Assembly (NCBI GenBank): GCA_044432865.1
Contig: JAWXUF010000032.1
Span: forward strand, 1-14,700
Source of the DNA: JAWXUE01 sp044432865
GTDB taxonomy: Bacteria > Bacillota_I > Bacilli_A > Acholeplasmatales > Anaeroplasmataceae
DNA length: 14,700 bases
Direction of reading: 5' to 3'
Shown: positions 1 to 6,501 of the stretch, in pieces
Layout of the letters: each line of letters starts with the position of its first letter
How positions within the stretch are numbered: position 1 is the first letter of the stretch
Made by a program: the position numbers and the translations under genes
The notes under the pieces: generated by a model
Database searches by the model: none
What the model was told of the DNA's origin: nothing
What the model saw: the letters and a program-made list of their open reading frames with translations, nothing else

Positions 1-120
1 GCTTCCTCCTAATAAGCCTAATAAATAATAGAACATATTATTATTTTAACATAACGGAAGTTAGTATTGCACAACTATAATTAATTTTTAAAAAACGGAA
101 TTTAGTTTTTCATTCAAGGT
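1..120 (-). repeat. Left arm of 118-bp inverted repeat; probable mobile-element end reading outward
   Basis: Positions 3-120 are the reverse complement of 14583-14700 with one mismatch (T at 13 against the base paired with G at 14690). Identity stops abruptly inward of 120. Read on the minus strand, outward, the arm holds an extended -10 (TGTTAAAAT, -10 hexamer at 43-48) and a strong RBS (TTAGGAGGAA, 3-12) with only two bases left before the window edge, so a gene should start just outside. Two direct copies of ACGGAA(G/T)TTAGT lie at 54-65 and 95-106. The likeliest reading is the 5' end and promoter region of an insertion sequence present in several copies. No transposase is inside the window, so the family is unknown. 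Confidence 0.6.
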
Positions 121-179
121 ATTTATTTTTATTTCCAAATCTAGTGGTAATACTAATTGTTTTATGGTACAATAACTAC

Positions 180-272
180 TGTCGAACGTAGTATTAATAT
201 TTGTGTTTTCCATACTTATATTATACTAAAAAAAGAGATGTCTTTCCAGATTGGATTGACATCTCTTTTTTT
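180..272 (+). ncRNA. Possible short untranslated RNA ending in a terminator
   Basis: An extended -10 (TGGTACAAT, -10 hexamer at 168-173) with a poor -35 (about 145-150) would start a plus-strand RNA near 180. It would end at the strong hairpin and T-run at 231-272, giving a transcript of roughly 90 nt. A small stem ACTAC/GTAGT (176-180 and 188-192) lies near its start. No convincing ORF with an RBS is present. The hairpin also serves as terminator of the minus-strand gene at 308-1054, so the promoter may be chance or a remnant of sequence cut by the neighbouring element. Confidence 0.18.
228..272. terminator. Bidirectional intrinsic terminator
   Basis: A perfect 12-bp stem (231-242 with 258-269) encloses a 15-nt loop. 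It has a T-run on the plus strand to 272 and an A-run at 228-234 that gives U7 on the minus strand. It ends the minus-strand gene at 308-1054 and would stop plus-strand transcription entering from the left. Confidence 0.85.
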
Positions 273-307
273 GTTTATGAGACTTTTATTTCTTTACAGC
301 CTCTTTT

Positions 308-1054
308 TTATTTATTTACTGCATAATATAAATGTCTTTCATTATTTAAATAATACATATAATAAGTAATGAAAGTATCATTTGATAACACAAGGTCATT
401 ACATGATGTTGCAATTCCATCTTTATCTAAATTATAAGAAAGTCCTGCTTCTTTTGAATAAGCTCTAGATATTAAGTCTGTACAATAAAAAGAATCTTTT
501 CTATTAAACACAAAAGACATATTGTAATACTTCCCTACAGATTCTCTTGAAAATGTCATTGCTTTTTCAACATCTTCATCACTAGCTCTTACTCTTAAAC
601 CCAGTACATCTCTTTCACTATAATCGTAAAATATATCATTAATATCGTAATCTACAATATTATATTCTGGATTAGTACTTACACCAAAAGCTTCAATCAC
701 TGAATCCCCATCAATTATACCAGAATGACCACCAAAGAAAAAGGAAATGAATTCTCCGGAAAATTGAACTAAATCAATCTCAGATTCTCTATAAATAAAT
801 ATGTCACCTTCTGTTGTTGTTTCAGGGTACCCATTATTTCTATATGTTATTGATGGAGTTCGCAATTCTTCTTCAATTGCAACTTCATAAAAAAAGAAAT
901 CTCCTACTTGATGTGAATACTCACTTTTTTCAATAAACGACTTTATTTGTAAATCAACTAATACATTTTCACCAATTGCATCAATTGTTAATATTGCTAG
1001 GAATGAGATAAATGTTAGGAAAACTATTAATAATACTTTTAAAATTTTATACAT
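308..1054 (-). CDS. Membrane-anchored YiiX/YebB-like permuted NlpC/P60 (papain-fold) cysteine hydrolase
   Basis: A 248-residue protein with an N-terminal hydrophobic segment (about 5-25) that acts as a signal anchor or signal peptide, placing the rest outside the membrane. The catalytic part looks like the circularly permuted NlpC/P60 group (YiiX/YebB). A GDIFIYR strand is at 83-89, the His motif FGGHSGII at 107-114 (His110) with a nearby acidic residue (Glu121), and the Cys motif FYCTDLISRAY at 189-199 (Cys191). In this group Cys follows His, opposite to classical NlpC/P60. Family members are thought to cleave amide or thioester bonds in peptidoglycan, lipids or proteins; the substrate here is unknown. 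The start is supported by AGAGGTGAT six bases upstream and an extended -10 TGTTATAAT. It appears to be its own transcription unit, since the gene upstream ends in a UUCG hairpin. Confidence 0.75.
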   Translation of the reverse strand: MYKILKVLLIVFLTFISFLAILTIDAIGENVLVDLQIKSFIEKSEYSHQVGDFFFYEVAIEEELRTPSITYRNNGYPETTTEGDIFIYRESEIDLVQFSGEFISFFFGGHSGIIDGDSVIEAFGVSTNPEYNIVDYDINDIFYDYSERDVLGLRVRASDEDVEKAMTFSRESVGKYYNMSFVFNRKDSFYCTDLISRAYSKEAGLSYNLDKDGIATSCNDLVLSNDTFITYYMYYLNNERHLYYAVNK

Positions 1055-1072
1055 TTAATCACCTCTTATCAA

Positions 1073-1078
1073 ATTATA
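1073..1078 (-). promoter_or_regulatory. Extended -10 promoter of the YiiX-like gene
   Basis: TGTTATAAT on the minus strand (hexamer 1073-1078) with a second TATAAT at 1084-1089 upstream. The -35 region (about 1096-1101) is poor and overlaps the upstream gene's terminator stem. The expected start falls 15-20 nt before the ATG at 1054. Confidence 0.55.
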
Positions 1079-1092
1079 ACAATATTATAAAG

Positions 1093-1125
1093 AAAAATAA
1101 AGTATTTCCGAAGAAATACTTTATT
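1093..1125 (-). terminator. UUCG-tetraloop terminator after the 698-aa gene
   Basis: A 13-bp perfect stem (1096-1108 with 1113-1125) closes the four bases 1109-1112. Read on the minus strand the loop is C(UUCG)G, an exceptionally stable tetraloop, followed by a short U-rich tail from the A-rich bases 1093-1097. It separates the GT8 operon from the YiiX-like gene. Confidence 0.8.
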
Positions 1126-1128
1126 ATA

Positions 1129-3225
1129 TTATTTATAGAAATCAAATACTTTTTTATCTTTAACTATTACAATAGAATGATAAGAGAATTGTTTTTCAAC
1201 AATAGGATCCGTAACATAAATACCATTATGTCCACTTAACCCTGCAGTTTCTAATCTAAGTCTACATTCATCAACAATCTTATTTGAATTTTCATAGTCC
1301 ATAAAATGTTTACGTTTTATTTTATCAAATAATACAGCAAATGAATCCACTGACTTATCTAAATTACAATGCTTAACATTTGCTAATATAACATTTTGAG
1401 ATTCAATTATGTTTTTAATAACATGGTCAAATGTTTTATCTTGCTCAGCAAAACCTCTACTAAATAAAATTAAATCAAATTTATTTAAAAAGACTTTAGG
1501 CATTGCACAAAAATTCATTCTGTACACTTCATTAAATTTAACATTATTCGATAATGATACTTTACCAAAGTAACCCATTTTTGAAGTGGTAATTAAAGAA
1601 ACTTCAACATTTCTATTTAGTTTTGTTGCAACATTATTTAATGCAATTAAATCTAAATTTACTAATGATTCAACTAATAAAATGTTTTTTAAATCTTTAT
1701 TTGCATTCAAAATATTAGTAAATAATATTTCAGAATCTTTTATTGCTTTAAAATAGAATTTTCTTAAGTATTCTAAAGAACCTTTTTCACTTTCTAATTT
1801 TATTTTACCATCATTATAAATATCTAATTTATATTTTTTATTTACAATTTCATTTAAAATAGATTTATATTCTGATTCAATATTAAATGTTTTATTTTCT
1901 TTGCTAATATTATATTTATCAAGATTTTTTAATATATTATTTAATTCTCTTTTTGTAATATCAATCTTAAGAATTTTCTTTAGAATATCAGCTTGTTCTG
2001 GAGTAAATACTGTAGCTTCATAAGAAGAATCGTTATATTTAAGTTTAAAGTCATTATTATCAAGTATTTCAACACTTAAATACTTATTATCACTTGATAA
2101 AACAATACCCTTATCTAAAGAAACCATTGATTTAGAAATGAAATGTTTTAAGTAATCATAGTATACACTTTCCTTAACAACATTTGTATCAACATAATCA
2201 TTAATATTTGTTGAAGATAATCTAAATAAATTCTCTTCTAATTCATAAACATAAGTTAAATTTTGTTCTTTTAAGAAAGTAACTTCCGTTTCTGAGAACA
2301 TACTGTATATAGAAGAAAATAAAGAAATACTTGATTTGCTAACTAAAGACATTTTAGAAGGATTAGAATTTAGTGTAAATTTATCTTCACTAACTTCTAA
2401 ATATTTAGAATAGCATAAACCATATCCTTTTTCTAACTCTTGCTCTTTATTTAACAAACCATGTATTTCTTTCATTTTACCATTTATTAATTCACTTTTA
2501 CATAATAAGTGACCATTAGTAATGCGTATATCAGAAGTTTTAATAATAAAATCATCTTCAACTTTTGAAACCATCAAAGGTGATGGATTAAGTAAAAAGA
2601 ATTCTTCTGTTCCTCTTAACAATTGGTAAGGGGAAAAGTATAATTGTTTTAACTCAGTTGTTTTATCAATGAATTTATTTATTATTAAAATTTTACGAAC
2701 TTCTGATTTATGAAATTTTTTAGCTTCTCGTAAATTGCGAGTTAAAAAATATCCTTCATTTTGTCCTAAAAAGTAAGATACACCTTCTTTTATAACTTGA
2801 ACAAATGAATCTGTAAATAAACCTTTAAATTGTCTTTCTAAAATATCTACTGTTCCTTTTTTAGGATGTTCATAGAAACAACCATATATTACTTCATAAT
2901 CTATATCTACATTTAAGTAATCTAAAACAATATCAACAAGATCCTCAGATAATGGAAAAGCATATGCAATTTTCTCAGTAAGATTAATTTTTGCTTTTTC
3001 TTTATAAAAATCTATATCTAAATATTTCTTTGTTCCATTATCATCAAAAACAACGTAACATTGTCCACCTAGATTTCTAGATATTTCACTTTCATCATAA
3101 TCACCCTTAAACAAGTAATCAATTTCACTACCTAATTCAATTAAACCATCGTCTTCATCTTCAATCAGACCATATAAAACTTTCTTGCCTTTTTCATCGA
3201 CATCAAATAAAAATTTATTTATCAT
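1129..3225 (-). CDS. Unrecognised 698-residue cytosolic protein, partner of GT8 glycosyltransferase
   Basis: I do not recognise this family. The protein is hydrophilic and rich in Lys, Asn, Asp and Glu, with no signal peptide or membrane segment, so probably cytosolic. The N-terminal ~60 residues are acidic (IEDEDDGLIELGSEIDYLF). The C-terminal ~200 residues have an alternating hydrophobic strand/helix pattern (for example ILLVESLVNLDLIALNNVATKL, then VEVSLIT, FDLILFSRG and NVILANVKHC) that resembles a Rossmann-type domain, but no clear nucleotide- or SAM-binding motif is visible. Its ATG follows GCGGGGTAA, an unusual RBS. It lies 32 bp downstream of the GT8 gene with no terminator between, so the two are almost certainly co-transcribed, which suggests a joint role in glycan or glycoprotein synthesis. 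That role is inference only. Confidence 0.8.
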   Translation of the reverse strand: MINKFLFDVDEKGKKVLYGLIEDEDDGLIELGSEIDYLFKGDYDESEISRNLGGQCYVVFDDNGTKKYLDIDFYKEKAKINLTEKIAYAFPLSEDLVDIVLDYLNVDIDYEVIYGCFYEHPKKGTVDILERQFKGLFTDSFVQVIKEGVSYFLGQNEGYFLTRNLREAKKFHKSEVRKILIINKFIDKTTELKQLYFSPYQLLRGTEEFFLLNPSPLMVSKVEDDFIIKTSDIRITNGHLLCKSELINGKMKEIHGLLNKEQELEKGYGLCYSKYLEVSEDKFTLNSNPSKMSLVSKSSISLFSSIYSMFSETEVTFLKEQNLTYVYELEENLFRLSSTNINDYVDTNVVKESVYYDYLKHFISKSMVSLDKGIVLSSDNKYLSVEILDNNDFKLKYNDSSYEATVFTPEQADILKKILKIDITKRELNNILKNLDKYNISKENKTFNIESEYKSILNEIVNKKYKLDIYNDGKIKLESEKGSLEYLRKFYFKAIKDSEILFTNILNANKDLKNILLVESLVNLDLIALNNVATKLNRNVEVSLITTSKMGYFGKVSLSNNVKFNEVYRMNFCAMPKVFLNKFDLILFSRGFAEQDKTFDHVIKNIIESQNVILANVKHCNLDKSVDSFAVLFDKIKRKHFMDYENSNKIVDECRLRLETAGLSGHNGIYVTDPIVEKQFSYHSIVIVKDKKVFDFYK

Positions 3226-3257
3226 AAATTTACCCCGCTCTTCACTTTTCTAAGAAA

Positions 3258-4085
3258 TTAAATTGTATTGCTCTTTGGCATAATACTTTCATCTAAACCA
3301 AATCTTGAATTGATTTTTTCGTATTGTACATAGATATCATCAAAATCACTACATTTGAATTGTTTTCTAACTTTTTCAACTTCCCATGATTTTGCACTAT
3401 AAGGGATTAATCCCATTTTCATTCCACCACAGAAATGTCTAACTACTGTGTTGTTACGAACCTTAGCTTGTTCATTAAATACACCATCCATATATAATAC
3501 AGAAATAGTTAATTTATTTAATGCATCTTGATCAGGTTTGTTTAATTTTTGAGATGAAATTAATTGTCTACATCTTCTAAATAAACCAGATTGTTTGATT
3601 AATTTCATATTTAAGAATAATACACCCGAGTTAAATAATGTTTTTTTACCATTTTCTCTAGCTGCTGCTAATTCATAATCTTCAATATTTAAATAATCGA
3701 TTTGTTTTAAATCTTGTAATACCATTGTATCAGTATCTAAGTAAATTAATCTATCAGGTATTCTATCTACCTCATCTAAATATAATTTAATCATTGAGTA
3801 TGGTGTATATTTAGTATCATTATTTTTATTTTGAGATAAAGTATTTAAATAGATATTTGTAGCATCTAATAAAATTACTTTACTTTGTGGATTCTTATTT
3901 TTAACAACTGCTTCTAAAATAGAACAATCTTTAACAGTAATTGGAGAATATTCAGGATTCATATCTTTTAAATCCATCGTTACTACATAAACGTTTAATG
4001 CATCACTTGAGTGTTTGATAATACTAAGTAATGATAATAATATCCCTTTAAAAACTTTTTTATTTCCTGCATAAGCTATATTCAT
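3258..4085 (-). CDS. GT8-family glycosyltransferase
   Basis: A 275-residue member of glycosyltransferase family 8 (GT-A fold, retaining; usually UDP-glucose or UDP-galactose donors). It opens with the expected first strand MNIAYAGNK. The metal/nucleotide-sugar motif YLDTDTMV is at 115-122 (DTD 117-119), the FNSGVLFLNM strand at 151-160 and the acceptor-loop motif DQDALN at 185-190. HFCGG at 217-221 stands where GT8 enzymes have their second metal-binding His, but the usual following KPW is replaced by a divergent segment. No membrane segment is seen. I chose the ATG at 4085 because GGAGGT lies seven bases upstream; an in-frame ATG at 4118 has no RBS and falls at the predicted transcription start. 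First gene of an operon with the unrecognised 698-residue gene. The acceptor is unknown; a cell-surface polysaccharide or glycoprotein is possible. Confidence 0.88.
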   Translation of the reverse strand: MNIAYAGNKKVFKGILLSLLSIIKHSSDALNVYVVTMDLKDMNPEYSPITVKDCSILEAVVKNKNPQSKVILLDATNIYLNTLSQNKNNDTKYTPYSMIKLYLDEVDRIPDRLIYLDTDTMVLQDLKQIDYLNIEDYELAAARENGKKTLFNSGVLFLNMKLIKQSGLFRRCRQLISSQKLNKPDQDALNKLTISVLYMDGVFNEQAKVRNNTVVRHFCGGMKMGLIPYSAKSWEVEKVRKQFKCSDFDDIYVQYEKINSRFGLDESIMPKSNTI

Positions 4086-4123
4086 ATATAAAACCTCCAT
4101 AAATTTGTTTATATTCATCTCTT

Positions 4124-4152
4124 ATTTTACCATAATATTTACTTCTTTTCAA
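4124..4152 (-). promoter_or_regulatory. Promoter of the GT8 operon
   Basis: Read on the minus strand: TTGAAA (4147-4152), a 17-bp spacer, then extended -10 TGGTAAAAT (hexamer 4124-4129). The predicted start near 4117 gives a leader of about 32 nt to the ATG at 4085 and argues against the upstream ATG at 4118. Confidence 0.75.
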
Positions 4153-4192
4153 ATATTTTTGCGAATAAGACAAAATTCTTGAGCAAAAAAAG

Positions 4193-4267
4193 TGCATTTT
4201 ATAATCATTTACAAAGATAAGTAATAGTTATCTATTAATATAATACAATTAATATGTTTAAAATGCA
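4193..4267. repeat. 9-bp inverted repeat in the GT8/rlmCD divergent intergenic region
   Basis: TGCATTTTA at 4193-4201 is mirrored by TAAAATGCA at 4259-4267, 57 bp apart, between the two divergent promoters. It could be a pair of protein-binding half-sites or simply chance in AT-rich DNA. Nothing else distinctive was seen in 4153-4330. Confidence 0.2.
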
Positions 4268-4336
4268 TTTCCATTTTTTACTATTTATATGAATAAACCT
4301 ATAAAATTTATTATATAGATTTCCAATATAATATGA

Positions 4337-4342
4337 TATAAT
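4337..4342 (+). promoter_or_regulatory. Extended -10 promoter of rlmCD
   Basis: TGATATAAT (hexamer 4337-4342) lies five bases upstream of the AGGTGAT Shine-Dalgarno (4348-4354), with another TATAAT at 4327-4332. No good -35 is visible. If the first is used, RNA would begin at the Shine-Dalgarno itself; the second would leave a leader of about 20 nt. Confidence 0.5.
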
Positions 4343-4358
4343 ATAAAAGGTGATTAAA

Positions 4359-5702
4359 ATGAACAATATAAAAATAGATGATGAAATTATTGTAGATGTA
4401 AAAAGACTTGGTATTAACGGTGAAGGTATAGCATATTATTTAAGAAAAACAGTTTTTATTGATAATGCGTTACCAGATGAGACGGTTTTAATTAAAATAA
4501 CAAATGAAACTCCGACTTTTTTAAATGGAGAAATCATTAAATTTATCAAACAATCTCCTAATAGAGTACGTCCTTTTTGTCCATACTTCAACGAATGTGG
4601 TGGATGTCAAATTCAACACTTAGACTATAAACACTCTAAAATAGTAAAAAGAGATATGTTGATTGAAACTATTAGAAAATATTCTAATTTAAATCCAAGA
4701 ACATTTCAAATAAATGAAACTGTTATAATGGACAACCCGAAAAACTATAGAAATAAATCTCAAATGGCGGTTTGTTCAAATGGAAATGAATTAATACAAG
4801 CATTATACAAACAAAATTCTAGAGATTATGTACGAATAAATACATGTCCAATCCAAAATGAATCTATAAATGCTACTAATGCTAAAGTTTTAAAAATTTT
4901 AGAAGCATTTGGTATTGAATCAATTGATAATGAAGGAATATTAAAAAATATTGCAACTCGTATTTCAACGAGTACTAACAAACTACAAGTTACACTAATT
5001 GTAAAAAAAGATGATTCAAGATTAGAAAAAGCTGCTAAAGAAATTAAAAGCATACAAAACGTTGAATCTGTTTATAAATCTATTAATAATAGTGATACAA
5101 ACATGTTTGGAAATTTAATTAAATTAGAAGGTCAAGATACAATAACAGAAACAATAGGAACATTTAAATTCAATTTACTTCCTACTTCTTTCTTTCAACT
5201 AAATCCTATTCAAACAAATAAACTATATGAAACAGTAAAAAAATTATGTAAATTATCATTTAAAGAAACTGTTATCGATGCATATTGTGGAGTTGGTACA
5301 ATCGGAATGTATCTTGCTAAAAACGCTAAAAATGTTATTGGTATAGAAATTAATGAAGATGCTATTACAAACGCAATTGAAAATGCTAAATTGAATAAAA
5401 TAAAAAATATAGAATTTATCGCTGGAGATGCAACTTTAGTAATTCCTAATCTAATCAATGAAGGAGTTAATCCAGATATCATGGTATTTGATCCACCAAG
5501 AACTGGATTAACAAAGGAAATTAGAGATATTGTTAAAACAACTTTACCAAAAAGAATTGTATATGTATCTTGTAACCCTTCAACACTTGCAAAAGACTTA
5601 AAAGAACTGTCACAAAATTATAAAGTTAAATCAATTACTCCATTTGATATGTTCCCTTTCACATCACATATTGAATCGGTAACTTTACTTGAATTAAAAT
5701 AA
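4359..5702 (+). CDS. rlmCD: 23S rRNA (uracil-C5)-methyltransferase, RlmCD/TrmA family
   Basis: A 447-residue class I SAM-dependent RNA m5U methyltransferase of the RumA/TrmA family. In Gram-positive bacteria the characterised RlmCD modifies two 23S rRNA uridines (E. coli numbering 747 and 1939); which sites are modified here is not provable from sequence. An N-terminal TRAM RNA-binding domain spans about residues 5-65. Four 4Fe-4S cysteines are visible: C74, C80, C83 (CPYFNECGGC) and C163. FFQLNP is at 278-283, SAM motif I DAYCGVGTIG at 307-316, DPPR at 378-381, catalytic C405 in VSCNPSTL and the general-base Glu in HIES (E439). All key residues are present. The ATG at 4359 is preferred over an in-frame GTG at 4350 because that GTG lies inside the AAAGGTGAT Shine-Dalgarno. 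It is monocistronic, with a terminator overlapping the stop codon. Confidence 0.92.
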   Translation: MNNIKIDDEIIVDVKRLGINGEGIAYYLRKTVFIDNALPDETVLIKITNETPTFLNGEIIKFIKQSPNRVRPFCPYFNECGGCQIQHLDYKHSKIVKRDMLIETIRKYSNLNPRTFQINETVIMDNPKNYRNKSQMAVCSNGNELIQALYKQNSRDYVRINTCPIQNESINATNAKVLKILEAFGIESIDNEGILKNIATRISTSTNKLQVTLIVKKDDSRLEKAAKEIKSIQNVESVYKSINNSDTNMFGNLIKLEGQDTITETIGTFKFNLLPTSFFQLNPIQTNKLYETVKKLCKLSFKETVIDAYCGVGTIGMYLAKNAKNVIGIEINEDAITNAIENAKLNKIKNIEFIAGDATLVIPNLINEGVNPDIMVFDPPRTGLTKEIRDIVKTTLPKRIVYVSCNPSTLAKDLKELSQNYKVKSITPFDMFPFTSHIESVTLLELK

Positions 5703-5743
5703 AAAAAATATCTTTAGAAAATTAATTCTAAAGATATTTTTTT
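5702..5743. terminator. Bidirectional terminator between convergent genes
   Basis: A perfect 18-bp stem (5702-5719 with 5726-5743) encloses a 6-nt loop, with A- and T-tracts in the flanks. It overlaps the last base of the rlmCD stop codon and the stop of the minus-strand gene ending at 5742, so one hairpin serves both convergent genes in about 40 bp. Confidence 0.9.
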
Positions 5744-6029
5744 ATTTTGAAATACCGAATCCTAAAGATCCACATAGTGCTAATACTGCAATTACAATAA
5801 TAAATATTTGCCAAATAAGTTTGTTACCTGGTAATTTTGTTGTACAAACAAAACTCCACCCAGCTAAGAAAACAGTACCAACTAATAATACATTTGCAAT
5901 TAGAGTAAATACATCGATTGGTTCAGTTACTAAATCAATAACCCAGTTAATACCAGTTAATAATAATGCAACGAACGCCATGAACCCTAAAATTTTACCC
6001 CAAGAAATCCCACTAGATTTAGATGCCAT
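5742..6029 (-). CDS. Small membrane protein, paralog A (95 aa)
   Basis: A 95-residue protein of unknown function with three predicted membrane segments (about 11-33, 39-60 and 71-90). GWSF (57-60) ends the second segment and is followed by LPG (66-68) and LIW at the start of the third. The same pattern occurs in the gene at 6147-6434, so the two are paralogs of equal length. The ATG at 6029 is chosen because AGAAAGGAAG lies a suitable distance upstream; an in-frame ATG at 6059 has no RBS. It has its own promoter (TTGTAA, 17 bp, TGGTATAAT) and is bounded by terminators on both sides, so it is monocistronic. No catalytic motif is visible. I do not recognise the family. Confidence 0.82.
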   Translation of the reverse strand: MASKSSGISWGKILGFMAFVALLLTGINWVIDLVTEPIDVFTLIANVLLVGTVFLAGWSFVCTTKLPGNKLIWQIFIIVIAVLALCGSLGFGISK

Positions 6030-6080
6030 AATATGTACTTCCTTTCTATTTTTATTCATACCGAAATGAATTCATAAAAA

Positions 6081-6109
6081 ATTATACCATTGATTTTTTA
6101 TAATTACAA
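6081..6109 (-). promoter_or_regulatory. Promoter of paralog A
   Basis: On the minus strand: TTGTAA (6104-6109), 17-bp spacer, extended -10 TGGTATAAT (hexamer 6081-6086). The expected start near 6074 gives a leader of about 45 nt to the ATG at 6029. Confidence 0.75.
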
Positions 6110-6110
6110 G

Positions 6111-6143
6111 AAAAAATCTCTAGAGAATATCTCTAGAGATTTT
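6111..6143 (-). terminator. Terminator after paralog B
   Basis: A 14-bp perfect stem (6113-6126 with 6130-6143) with a 3-nt loop is followed on the minus strand by U6 (A-run 6111-6116, partly within the stem). It lies four bases beyond the stop codon of the gene at 6147-6434 and just upstream of paralog A's promoter. Confidence 0.85.
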
Positions 6144-6146
6144 AAA

Positions 6147-6434
6147 TTAGAATTGTAATGTACCAGCAAATGCTAGCACAACAAATACTAAATATAAGAT
6201 AGTCCATAATAAATCAGGACCTGGTAAGTTATTTGAACGCAAGAAAGACCATCCAACAAATGTAACAGAAATTAATAACATCCATTGAGCAACAGTTTCA
6301 AATGTTTCACCAACACTTCCTGTCTCAACACTACATAATCCTAATAAATATAAAATACCCATAATAAATACACCAAAGAATGCACAGAATGCACCAATGT
6401 ATCCAAAAATTCCACTATAACCTTTTTTAGCCAT
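6147..6434 (-). CDS. Small membrane protein, paralog B (95 aa)
   Basis: A 95-residue hydrophobic protein with three predicted membrane segments (about 9-34, 47-64 and 74-93). GWSF (61-64), LPG (70-72) and LLW match the gene at 5742-6029 in motif and layout. The N-terminal half is Gly/Phe-rich and differs more between the two. The 13 bases TAGAAAGGAAGTA, six bases before the ATG, are the same in both genes, so the duplication included the translation signal. It has its own promoter and terminator. Function is unknown; an envelope or membrane-stress role is only a guess. Confidence 0.85.
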   Translation of the reverse strand: MAKKGYSGIFGYIGAFCAFFGVFIMGILYLLGLCSVETGSVGETFETVAQWMLLISVTFVGWSFLRSNNLPGPDLLWTILYLVFVVLAFAGTLQF

Positions 6435-6465
6435 ATAATATACTTCCTTTCTAAAAAGTAGTTAC

Positions 6466-6493
6466 ATTATATCAAAGCGTATCTTAAATTCAA
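6466..6493 (-). promoter_or_regulatory. Promoter of paralog B
   Basis: On the minus strand: TTGAAT (6488-6493), 16-bp spacer, extended -10 TGATATAAT (hexamer 6466-6471). It lies in the 67-bp gap after the deacetylase gene, where no clear terminator is seen, so some read-through from upstream is possible. Confidence 0.7.
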
Positions 6494-6501
6494 TGTTTTT
6501 T

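Noticed and set aside
157..369. Plus-strand ORF of 70 codons over the left intergenic region
   Set aside because: It runs straight through the perfect 12-bp terminator hairpin, has no RBS before its ATG and overlaps the 3' end of the YiiX-like gene.
4086..4118. Longer N-terminus for the GT8 protein from ATG at 4118
   Set aside because: No RBS precedes it and the predicted transcription start falls at that codon; GGAGGT is correctly placed for 4085.
4826..5482. Minus-strand ORFs of 75 and 90 codons inside rlmCD
   Set aside because: They are antisense to an intact, motif-complete gene and have no RBS or promoter.
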